From contig OY855906.1 in assembly GCA_963693305.1 (NCBI GenBank), positions 4,060,001 to 4,124,000 of the forward strand: 64,000 bases of DNA, given 5' to 3'. The stretch is from Meandrina meandrites (taxonomy: Eukaryota > Cnidaria > Anthozoa > Scleractinia > Meandrinidae). Both the position numbers and the translations under genes were made by a program. This document shows, in pieces, positions 47,269 to 59,700 of the stretch. The notes below the pieces were generated by a model, which saw only the letters and a program-made list of their open reading frames with translations, did not search any database and was not told the origin of the DNA. Each line of letters begins with the position of its first letter. Within the stretch, counting starts at the first letter, position 1.

Positions 47269-49109
47269 TTAAAATAGAGATAAGTTCCAACGCAAAGCGA
47301 TAGGGCTTAATATTAACAGCTTCGAGGCTTCAGGGCTTCGGGCTACAGTGCTCTCTTCATTGGGACCACACAAAGATTTTGTTATGAATACACGTGAACT
47401 TCACAAAGGGGAAAATATTTAGCTTTTCGGTGGCTTGTTTTCCTTTTCTGAAAGTTATTTTAGCTCTTGAGCACCTCAAGTGTTTTGGCTAATGGTAAAA
47501 TTTTATCGTTATCGATCGCACTCGAAAAGAGCGAGCACTTGAGTTGCAAGGAGATAAAATCTTTTACTGACGCATATTTTCACGACTTAGATGAACGTAC
47601 TGCATGGCAGCCATGTCATTTGGCGCCAAACTGACGTTTCCTAATACTTACTCCTGATTGGCTGAAAACTCATCATGCCAATTAAACTATGAATATTACA
47701 CGTAGTTATATAGTTATAAATGTTATAATGAACAGGCAAACGGTTGAGCTGGCTGCCATCTTGAATTTAAACATCCAAGAAGACCTCAGGGGCAATTCTT
47801 AGCGCAATAATAGTTTCTTTCTTAAAGAGATAAATGGATCACATGGTCGGTTACGAACAAAGCCCGAGAGTGTGAGATGTTATTGTTTTCCAAAATTTTG
47901 AAGAATCTCGAGAATTTCCGTACATCGCCGATGATTACCCGACGAGAATGTTTTCGAATACACTCCCTTAGATCTCTGACGATAACCAAAGGAGTCGAGT
48001 TTATTCAGGAGCCTTCTTTCGGAATCCGACATTTTCCCGAGTGTGAAGGTTTTCCGAAGATATATTCGGGAATGTTTAGACAATATGCAATTAACTGTCC
48101 TCTAAACATGCCTATTGAATCATATCATTTAGAAACTGATTTTGTGAAAGGTTTGGTTTAGACGTCGGGAACGTCTTAATCCCCAAAGAGGCTACTTAGA
48201 AGACTCTTTTGTTGATGATTGACAAGTGGCATTGTCGGGCCAGGAGCCACATCCCAGACAAAATTAAAATCATTTTTTTTTTAACATCTTCTTCCTGTTT
48301 ATTTGTGGTTTGTGGCTTTTACTTGGCTGTGCACTCCGAAATGGAACACCCTGGGCGTTGTTGCTAGGTTACAGGCGAATCCCGATGACGACATGATCGC
48401 GTGACAACTTCGGACTGCTCGTGCTAATTTCCTGATTGGACAACGAGAATCGGATACACCTCGGGATTCTACGAATATTTTTTCTGTCGGAAAGATATCA
48501 TATGTTTTCGATTCATCGCCAAAAAGCTTCGCCAAAACAAACAAATCTGCATCTGAAACACTAAAATCAAAGTGTGCTTTGTACTAAGCCTTTCAAAAAG
48601 GTATAAAAGGATCACATTTAAGCGGATTATTCCTAAGCTGATTTTTTTTCCAGACATTTGGCGAGCAGCTTAGTTTCAATCATTTTACACTTGTTATTGA
48701 TCTAGTTTAATAAGTCGCTAAGCGTTTTCACAGCTAACGCAGACATCAACGTCTGAATATGTTACAAGCTGTTAACTTTTTTTAGGCGTTTACCTCACAG
48801 CCCTCTATTTTCTCTAATTATTTTTCTTCGATCGTTGAATGCGGGAAAAAAATCGCGAGAGAACTGGACGCCAGCGCAAAAGAGAGAGGAACGAGGGGTT
48901 TCTTTCGCGTCAGCTTTTGCGTTAAAAAATTGAGAGTCGAACTCTGTTGTGACGGCTATTTTTACAAACGATGACCTACAGCTAATTGAAGATACAGGCG
49001 GGTCTGCATTAAACGGATTATCGGGATTGTAGATCATGTTTTTCTCTCTGCCTGTGGTTTGACCTCTTGCAGACTCCGGCCGGCCCAAAGGGCCTGGTTT
49101 AACAAGGAA

Positions 49110-49320
49110 ACATTCTTGCGGAAACAAATGTTTCCTTATTTAACCGTGAGGGGAAATGTCTCGAAAGCAAATCTTGTTTCTCGGAAACAAAACAATGTTT
49201 CTTAAGCAATCAGTTCAAAAACATGGTTTGTTTCTCTGACGCAAGTTTTGCTTCCGAAACCATGATCTGTTTCCCGAATTCCTGCTCGGCTAATCTGAGA
49301 AACATTTGTTTCCGCAGCAA
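49110..49320. repeat. GAAACA/TGTTTC-rich inverted-repeat element
   Basis: GCGGAAACAAATGTTTC (49118-49134) is repeated in exact inverse at 49299-49315. Between them lie several more GAAACA and TGTTTC words, most as short palindromes. No coding capacity. Confidence 0.7.
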
Positions 49321-50753
49321 TTTAATTTTGGTCAGGCTTTCAGCTGACGTTTTCCTTTTAGCGTTCACACCCAGGTTGACGGGGAACTTACTCCCTAGCT
49401 TGATTGCCGTGCGATTCTCGATACCCTGGTGTTTATCTTGGGATGAAACTTCGCCTGAAATTAAAGTTTCCTTCACGGGTTGCAAGTTGTTTATCATGCA
49501 ACAGCTACGTCATAAGAAAATTAGGGTATTCTGGGTATTTTTAGATTTTCTTTTGCTATTTCTGCGGTAGGAAATTCCCAGGCAAGGCCCAGAGTAGTTG
49601 AAAGCTGTGTTTTGGGGGAGTTTCCAAGAGAAAAGTTGTTGTTGTTTTTGTCACGGTTTTCAACGTGTATTTTTGCTTCACTGCTGTTTCTGAATTTATA
49701 GCCAAGGAAGCATCATGTCAGAGCTCAGTGTCAAGTGTTTGGAAAATATTGTAAAGCTCAAATTAAATCAGTGTTTGTCAACAGTCGGGTAGCATGAACA
49801 TGTGCAAATTAAAGTCAACGACTACGGACCACTAAGACCATTGAGCCGCCCCGGCGTCAAAAAAATAATATATACTTGGATGAACTGAATGAAGAAAGAG
49901 GCAACTTTTGTCCTGCTAACAGTGTCTAAGAGGAAACATCCTTGATAAATCAGTGTTATCTTTTAACACTAATAGGCTTTTACTTTCTAGGAACTCCAAC
50001 ATTTTCCTTTTTTCCATGGGTTTCAGGTTAAATTTGGACTTTTTGGATTTAAAATTGTTCACACTTTTTTCATGTTTTTGGCAAACATCTCATTTGTGAA
50101 GGGCCGGCTATGCATAGCTTTGCAAAAGTAAATAGAGTTCATTTAAAGTACTGATTTTTCCTCGGGTTTATGTGTGTTTGTTCCGGCTTTATACCAACAT
50201 CACGTTGCAATTTCTTTTTTTTTTCAGCCCAAAGTCTATATTTAATTAACACAGTTTTCGATATTTAACATATAAGCATGGCGAAGCTGATAAACTGCTT
50301 TAAAATATTTTTTGAAAAAAGTACGCTTCAAATATCAGCTAACCTAAGCAGAAAGAGAAATCATTCAAGAAGAACTGTTTAAGATTTTTGATGCAACCTA
50401 ATCCTTGGTTTGATGGGATAATGATGGTAATTTATGTACCCCCGAATTCTAATTGCCCGGAGCGAGGCTTTTTGGGTGTATCAAATTGCTGATAAGCCGA
50501 TCTGCATTGTTTTGTACATAGTTCACGCTCCACTAACTTCGGTGTCGGACGTGAATGACAAATCCTTCGCTAGTGTAAAATTGACCAACGATTGTATTTT
50601 ATGCTCGCGATTGCAGGGCCAAAGACGTGGAAATGTTTATAGATTCAGCTGAAAGCATTTATCTATGGACACCTTTAGTGCAAAAAGACTGACTCTTTCT
50701 TGTTCTGCGTTATTTTGACTGTAGCTCTCCGTAGCTGGAAACAGCGCCGAAAC

Positions 50754-53700
50754 ATGGCGACTGCCAGTACAAGTGCGAAAACAAGACAGCGAAAACACTC
50801 ATTCACGTCAACAATCTCGCTGTTAAATCGAACAAGATCAATGACGGATCAGACACTGCTGGGAGTATTAAACATACTCCGTATGGACGAGGGCCAGGGA
50901 CAGAGTTTTATGGTAAAAGCGATCCTGCCCGATGGAAAACCGAGATTGGTAAGTCGCCCAGCGAGAAATAGTCTATTGCATGAACCAAATAATATTACTA
51001 AAAGGAATTCTAGAATACCGAATTTCTATACGTAGAATTGTGATACACTCTTTATTTATGCGTGTTGGTCTTTCTGCTCTTTCCTAGTTACCGCATATTT
51101 TGTGTTTCAAGGAATTTTGTGCCACCTAATTGAGCAGTTGGGTTCGGAATTGGAATATACTGTACAGTAGTTGAATTTCATTGCGGCATGTTGATTTCAA
51201 AACGTCTGTCATCGATTCTGCGAAATTTTTAGCCCTCATTCCAATTGTTTATCGCGGAAAATACGCTTTCCATGCCCTGAAATTGAATTAGTTTATTAAA
51301 CCTGCGGTTTAATGCGGAAATGTTTTGTTAAACATGTTAATTCTGCACCAGTGCGAGCGTTCAACAGTCAAGTCCAGCGGCGCTGGTCTTGTTGATGTTG
51401 TGTTTCGTTGATCATGAGTGCAGGCTGCACACTGGGAGATATAGATGCGGAGTTGGACAGACAAAAACCGGGAAGTTCGGTCCATATACATCAGCATGAA
51501 ACTCTTTAGGGTACTTTGAAAGGATTCCGAAACAATAAAACAACCTGATCATCGGGATTGATCAAGTGCGTGATTTTAAATCTGCTCAGTGTATTAAATT
51601 TGACCCTTTTGTCAATTCGTCATTTCCTTCGCTCGATGGCCTTGTTCCGGTCTAGAACCCACCTCCGAAGGCTACGTTCCACTTGTTTCGAAACCTTTGC
51701 CTAAAATTATTTCATACACGGAATATGATTTCAAGTTTTCAATTTTGCACTGCCCAGGAAAGAATGCTCTTTCTATTTAGCGAATCGATCAAAAAAAAAA
51801 GTTGTTGGAATGTTATTAGGAGGCTGAACGCACTTATAAAATACTTAAGCTTTGAAAAACGCTCAAGTAATTTGTGGCTTCTGTGGTCTTTCGGGTTAAT
51901 TTTTTGACACGCGCGTGAATAAGGCGTGAAACATCGCAAAAGCTCCCAAAACAAACCTTCAGAGTTTACTACAGTACAAGTACAGAGTGTTTATATAATT
52001 ATGCGATTGTCTTTCTTCAGAGCCGATCTTGAGGTATTTACATTATAATATTCTCTTGTCTATTTCATTACCATTTGAAGATTTAGTTTAAATTTAATTG
52101 CTGCTCATTTGAAATAAAACGATTAAATTGGCTTAAATTGAATATTAGTATATTGTAAAGAATATACAAAAGTAATATGTCGCTGAACACAGCTTATTAA
52201 AATACATGATTGAATATTTCAAATGGCCACTTAATTTCCGGCGATTGTAAAATAGTTATATCGAAAGGCCTATTCCTTTTCCAAAAGATTACTGAACACC
52301 TTTTTATGCTAGAATATTTCAACAAAGTTACATTTTGCCTTTTGAATTGTTTGTCAATCACTTTTTACCGGTATTTCTTTATTAATTTTAAGTTGTATGC
52401 AAGCATTCATAAGATATTTTAGGTTAATGCTTGTGCCAGTCCTGCGGAACTAAAGAACTGGAGGTTTCCAGATAATTATAAACAATAAATGATAATGGCC
52501 TTGCACATAATTATCTTCATTGGGCTCTGATTGTGTTGCCATTTTAATGGAACAAAAAGTTATATCGTATAAAATGAAGAAAACACGAAAATTATCGAGA
52601 GAAAACATTCATGCATTATAAACAGAAATATAAATATAGGGTTAAGTATATTGGCCTGTAGGAGAAAAGATGCAGTGTGAATAAAAACAACCATTAAGGA
52701 TTTATACTATAAAAGTAAAAACAGAAAGAAAGCAATGGCTGAAAAATTTTGGATAACAGTTATTTACCATATTGACATTTTTTACATCCTTCCAGCAGAC
52801 CAAGGGATCTTGTTCTAAACAGGAGACACTGCTGTGCAACTAGGGGACTTCACAAATCTGATTTTTTTTTGCTGTGGACACATTTTCAGAATTTTTTTTA
52901 ATTTGACTATAAATTAAGGGGTCATCATTAATTTTTGTGAATGCTTTGTTACATATGTTAATTTAACAGCACTTTTCTCCTTTTCTGAGGGTCGTACAGG
53001 GGTATTTTCGTGACGCGTGATTAGCTGATTTTATTTTCCTTGAAACGTGAATTTAATAAATTTATTCTTCATGACCCGTGACCAGAAGGTTTTGCGTGAC
53101 ACGTGAAGAGCTTGAATTAATAACTGATATTCGTGATTTCACCACTTTATTGACTTTATTTTGCGTGATTTTGAGATGCGAGACCTCAAATGTGATCTCC
53201 GTATAATTATTGTAACGTCACACACTCTTTGTAGAGTAAGAACAGGATAACAGAGTACTTATTTTCGTGATTCGGGAAAATGAAATTTCAATATCCGTGA
53301 TCCGTGATTCGTTATTTTTTTTCGTCCGTGAATCGTGCCAGAGACCCCCCATGTACGACCCTCTTTTCTCTGTCTGAGATGTTGTGTTTTAATAAAGACG
53401 TCCAGCCAGGGGTTGGGGGTGGTCCCGGTCCCGTGTCACTTGTCTGAATTAAAAGTGTTCCATGTCGTTATTTTATTGTACTTTATGTTACTTGACATCG
53501 CTGTTGAGAAAGGTTGTCTTTTGTTACAATTTCATCCTATGTGCTGTCACTACTTTTTGGGCCTTGTCGCCTGTTAGAATTTACCCTGCCAGGGCTTCAG
53601 TAAAGGTATCAGATGAAATATTGACAACCTTTTAGTGACTTTTAAGAGTGTTACTAGGAAGCGAATGGATAAATGATTTGTGGATGTGAAATAAATACTG

Positions 53701-56700
53701 CAGAGGAAAAAATAACAATTAAACGAAGATTTAAAGAAGGAAGTCGCAGTTAATTGATAAAAGGACACAAAAATAGACTGGAAAGACACATTTGCTTCCC
53801 TGAGAAGATAATTTAAAATTTGCATTTTTTTGCAGTTGCTCAGTGTCAAATTGTTTATAGCTCAACAAAAATGTTGCAAATTAATTGTAGATTGGGCCAG
53901 TTTGTTAGTTTTTTGAATAGTGTGCATTTAGAAAGTTAAACAACCATTTAAGTTTGAAGCCACTTATAGCCGACTTGAAGAGCTAACTTGTCAATGTTTG
54001 ACCCTGTCAGACAAAGAAGACAGTGTTTTTATAACCTTTTCTTGCTTTTTTTTTTGTTTTCTAACACATCACTGTTGCTGGAGCCATTAGACCAGACAGG
54101 AACCCTACTCTTAACGTCATCTAAGAAGTCTGTGATTTCTGTCTGTGAAACTTTGCATGGATGCCCCACACAATGTACATGACATAGGCATAATTCTACA
54201 TTTTATCCCTGTGTGCATGCCTTGAGCTATGTGGGTGGTTAGTCTGATTCAGTAGACATAGTTGCAGTTCTTTTTCATATTTTTTTATGTTAGAGGGTCA
54301 CAAATTAAAGTGCCCCTACAATGATCCAACTGGTGATTTTCATTTTTTAACATTTTCATGTATAATTAGACTTTCTTACTCATCTTGCCAAATTTCAATC
54401 CATTATGAACAAAAGAGAAGTTTGTGTACAATATGACCTTCTCATGTACCTTACCAAATTTGAATCCATAATTACGAACATTACAAGTCCTTTTAACTTT
54501 TATTTCCGGTAGCCATTACTTGTCCTAATGTTATTAGAGAAAGTGATGTCAAAGGCTCAAGAATACCTCATGGGTTGAAATTATAATAACAATCAGCATA
54601 GAAAATTGCACAAATAACAAGTACAAAGTTTTTGTTACTTTTCATGTGATTTTCAATACTAATTGTCATAAATTTGTAATTTCAACCCATGGCCACAAGA
54701 TGCAATGATTGACTTAAGGCTAATTTACACGCTGTGATTGTTGACCATGACAAATCAGAAAGCAAATTGACACATGTGAATGGTGATCTGATTGCACACC
54801 AATCTGGCAAGTTGGCCGATTTGGAAATATCTGTGACCACTTCACACCTCTTTGCTTGTCGGGCCCGATTTTACGATTGAATGTGCAATCTACAGAGAAT
54901 TGACACAAAACAAATTATTCTGCAGTACTTCAACTTAAAACAAACTAACTAATCTATTAGCTATCATTTTGTTTTACAAAATGTTTTATAAATACCAATA
55001 TATACCAATTTGCTTTGCTATTTAACATGGAGTTTTACCAATCAGCAAGCCATTGAGCCAAGTGAGCCATGATGCAAACCATGTGATCAAGCCATGCAAG
55101 TCATGCGAGCCATTCAAGGCTGCATTGTGCTCTAAGCATAACTATATGTACGGTATAGTGGTGTCCTAACCAACAAATGAAAGCTACCCGATAGGCAAAC
55201 CAGAGTGGAGCTAACCGCAAGCAAACCAGGGTGGCGCTAACTGCAAGCAAACCAGAGTGGAGATACCTGCAAGCAAGCTGGAGTGGAACTAACTGGAAGC
55301 AAACTGGAGTGGAATTAACTGCAAGCAAACCGGAGTGGAACTAACCACAAGCAAATCGGAGTGAAGCCAACTGCAAGCAAACTGGAGTGGAGCCAGCTGC
55401 AAGCAAACCTGAGTGGAACTAACTGCAAGCAAACTGGACTGGAGCTAAACTAACCGAAAACTAATCAAAATGGTGCTAACCACAAGCAAGCCCCACAAGC
55501 AAATTGGAAAATCCAGGCCAAAATTAAAAATGCCTCACAGTTGTGGCTCGCACGGTGGCTTGCATGGCTCTCTGGCTCACAGATTAGACGGACCCTTTAT
55601 CGTGACTGACAAATTGGCCCGATAAATGTTAGCATGCAAATCGGCCTTTAATCCGATTATTGCTTTTATTTTATGGACAGAATCTGTACCACTTTGACAA
55701 GGCGTCAAGAGGATTCTTAATTTTCTGAAAATGATATCTCTTAATTCCAACTCTTAACCTTTCTGAAATATCTCAAGTGGACAAGTCAAAAGAAGAAAAA
55801 CCTATTGAAAGTTTATGTCCCTTGAGATGAAATGATAAATATGATGGGTATCAAATGGTCTTTGCGAGCATGCAAGTACACCGTTTTTCTTTGCGAGCAG
55901 GAGCATTGACAAACGTTAGCCTTGCGAGTAACAAGCACTTTCAAAAAAACTACCTCCACTAAAACCAAACATGCGAGCACTTGTAAAAATATTCCAGGAC
56001 AAGCAAACGAGCACCCACTAAACTTTTGCAAGCATTTAGAGCTGAAGCCTAATTTTGTGTGTGCGAGTACTGCAAAATTTTGAGGGACCATTCATGACCC
56101 TTAATATGTCTAATTACTTACAGTTAAATCTTCACTCTTTAACTTAACTTTAATATGTCTAGAGCAAAGATGGAAGATGTTAGAGTCGTCATTGGAGTAT
56201 TTTTAATTACTAAGTTGTTTTAACTGAAGTCAAAACAGACTTTTGTTCTTGGAAGCGCCCCGATCCAGAATTTTTAGGAAAAAATATGACTTGTAGGATT
56301 TGGAAGGTTCATTTTCATAAAGGTGTGCTGGGCAAGGTAGCCTAATAATTACGTATTTCACAGGTGTAATGGGGTTGTTGTGTTGTCTTCTTAGGTAATA
56401 CACTTAACGTTACATTTGCTAAAGTAATTTGATGAAAAAGGCCCTGTGGGGGTGGGGTACTTACCGAAAATGTGGGTGAAGGGGGGGGGGGGGGGTTGTA
56501 TGGCATGCTTAGCTTCTTGAACCTTTAATCTCTTTCAGACTATAATATGTGATTTCCCCTGTGGCATAATTATTCACACCTGACGCATTTTGATACCTTA
56601 TTTCAGACCAAAATTGATCAAAAACCATACCCTTTGACAACCTACATATAGCTTACATAAGGTTATAGGTTATTTGGGGGGAGGGGGTGGGGTAGTAGTA

Positions 56701-59700
56701 ATTATAGCCTCTTTATTATAGTATGGTAATGAGTTAGCTGGTGACGCTGATGAAACATTGGACTCCTCCCATTCCTTAGATTGGGTGTAACAGACAAGTC
56801 TTAAACCTTTAACATATTTAACTTTCCAATGAAAATTAATTAGTGTAAACCCCTTTTTAACCCCCCCCCCCTCTTTTTTGTGGGGGCAGAGGGGGTGGGG
56901 TGGGGAGAGACATTTCAGTTTGGGGACATAAAAAAATAACGTTAACTTCTCAAGGTTATAGTGCTGTTTAGTAGTGCATGGCAATGGCAGGTAATTGTTG
57001 TGGATGAATAAACATTTACTTTCATTAAAAACATAGAAGTTACCTTGTTTCCTTCTTCATAAAATGTCATGATCTACCATCTAGGTAAGGGGTGGGGGGG
57101 GGGGGGTGGGTGGGGGCATCTAGGAAGGGGGGAGGGTCACCAAAACTAGACTTACACAGGGAGCTTATAAGAGGGGGGGGGGGGGGGCTTAAAAAGGTGC
57201 GGGGAGCTTTGTTGTTAGACAAAGAGAAAATCAGATGCTGCTCATTCTTGGGAATTGAAGGGTTAAAAGAGATCTAGAGAAAAGAGATGGTGTGGTGCCC
57301 TTTTTTCAAGCAAAATGATATGGCTATGATATTAATCAGAGTATAAAGATGTAGAAAGAGAAGTTTTGTTCCTTAAACTTGACTTTGATGATCTTTTCTT
57401 TCTTTGTTGTCTACACAGTTGAGTGCTGAGCGCAACATGACAGTAAGGGATCTTGTTGCTGGAATCTGCCAGGAGTACAACTTAACCAATTATCAAGTGC
57501 GCACCTTGCCTGAAAAGACACTGTTAAATCTTGAGGCAAATGCTACAACTGTAGAGAATGCAGAAATTGCTATTGAGGATGTGGACAAGATGCTGTCAAA
57601 CTTTCAGCTGGACAATCTACACACAAGTGAGTTGTTACAGAAAAATATTGTATACCATAAAATTTTGATATTTTCATAAACTTGTTCCAAAGTTTTTTGG
57701 AGGGCTTATTTTTGGATGGGCTTAAAATTGAAATGGCTTCTGAATTTCAAAAATGGTTTGGAAAGGACTTGGCATCTAAAACATTTTATGTTTACACGCT
57801 CTAAACAAAAAGATATGAAACACAAAATAATTGTCTACATCATTGCACATAGAAATGCTGTAGTGACATTAAACACACTTCCTGGTACAGAATCCAGCAG
57901 AACTGAAACCCCCTAACCTAACCCCTACTTCCACAGTACCCCTACCACCTACCCCAACCCCTAATCCCTACCCCACCTCTACCCCCACCCCCACCCTACC
58001 CCTACCCCTAACCCCTACCCTACCCTACCCCTATGTCCACCCCCACTCCTAACACCTACTCCCCACCCCAACCCCTAACCCCTACCCCCACCTATAACCC
58101 CACCCTACCCCTACTCCCACCCCTACCCCTAACCCTACCCCTATACCCACCCCCACTCCTAACACCTGCTCCCCACCCCTACCCCTACCCTCACCCCTTC
58201 CCTACCGTGCCCTACTCCTACCCACCTCCCCCCCAAAAGGTTTATCATACCACTTTATTTACAAGGTTAAGGAAACTAGTATTTGCCATGTATATTGCAG
58301 TTAAAGATGACAGACTTCGCTGTGTTAAAGAGTTGGTTTATGCTGAGGAAGTGTACAATGATTGCTTGAAAAGTCTGTTTGAATTATATGCTGAACCACT
58401 AAGGTAAGGCACTGTTGGTGTTTTCTGAGTTTTATCTGCAGGAGGGAGGAATTTTTTTATGGTGGCACCATTTATCCATTCCAAAACTCCATGACTTACC
58501 CTAACCCCTAAGATGGAACTAAAAAGTTGAATAGCAGCTCTTGCACATGAATGGCTCGATATCCTTCGAGAGAACAATAGAACAAACAACAGTAACAATG
58601 CCCCTAGCCCCCAAAACAATAGCAGCTGCTGCACTGGAGGACCAGTAGAATTACAGGCTTACAAGAGTTGCTTCATAACAGAATATTTTAAGGTAGTGTT
58701 CATTGAACAGTGGGTGCTTATTGCAAAAAGTGAGCTTACAATGAGTTCTTAAAGATCGACCGTGGTATTTTTTTCTTTTTGGAGGGGAGGGGTGGAGGGC
58801 GAGTGGGCAATTTTTCTTGTGTGACTGTGTGCAAGATTTCTTTTCACCTTTAGTTTGTGTAGCTTTACCTTTACCATGCTGTGCATGGATTTTCATCTCT
58901 GCCTTTGCTGTGTAGGACATGTTTTGGTAATTGCCCAACTCTCCCTCCCCCCCCCCTCCCCCCTCCCTCTTAATAGAAGGAGGATGCTATATATATGTAC
59001 TAATTTAGTTGATCCTCATTGGCAAATATTTTATTTCCTTCATAGGGGAAAAATAACAAGGGCAGAACATCACACGCTGTTCGCCACTCTAGAGCCGATA
59101 TGTATGCTGAATTCTGCTCTTTATGCGAAGGTGAGTAGCTTGTTTAAAGGTGCTATGAAACGATATATCAAATCACTCTTCAAAGTGAAGTGAATGTCAA
59201 GTAATAATTTAGACTCAATTTAGTTTGGTAAATTATTACTAAATTTGTAAATTTGTTTAATTAAGTTTGTGTTTTGCTTTTCCAGATTGAGGAAGCTGCT
59301 AACAACTGGAATTCAGCCTCCACAGGAATAGGTAAAGAAATGCATTTTCGGGGGTGGCGGGGGGGGGGGGGGGGATGATGTCTTAATATGTGACTAAGGG
59401 TGAGGGGGAGCTTGTCATACCCATCAGTAGTTAAAAATGTTGGATTTGGTGTTCTGTTTTTAATGTCCACATCTGAAGTTCATCAAAAGTAAACCTTTAC
59501 TAGTAGAAGGGTTTGAAATTAATTTGAACCACACCCAAAAGACGAAATTTGTGAAAATAATTCCTGTCCATAAAACTTTGGTGGGTGCGTGCTGGACATT
59601 TCATGAAACTCTACTCTATATCAGAGCAAAATATGCCATTTTTTTTCTACCTTATTTTAGACCTGACCCTACCTAGAAACGGCTTTGGTGTTTCTTAAAA

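Larger units (their letters stand above)
42812..50734. other. Long putative intron or intergenic region
   Basis: No coding exon could be supported. It holds a tRNA-derived SINE-like sequence (about 44655-44880), a third CAGTGGCGGATCCAG-type end (about 46755-46770), a poly-G-ended element (46905-47268) and the GAAACA-rich element (49110-49320). Confidence 0.4.

Noticed and set aside
57905..58235. Interstitial telomere
   Set aside because: CCCTAA words are interrupted and irregular, with many CCCTA and CCACC units; simple C-rich repeat fits better.
58033..58407. 124-codon frame starting in Pro/Thr repeats and ending in DH-domain sequence
   Set aside because: The first half is the C-rich intronic array; only 58301-58403 is a real exon with an acceptor before it.
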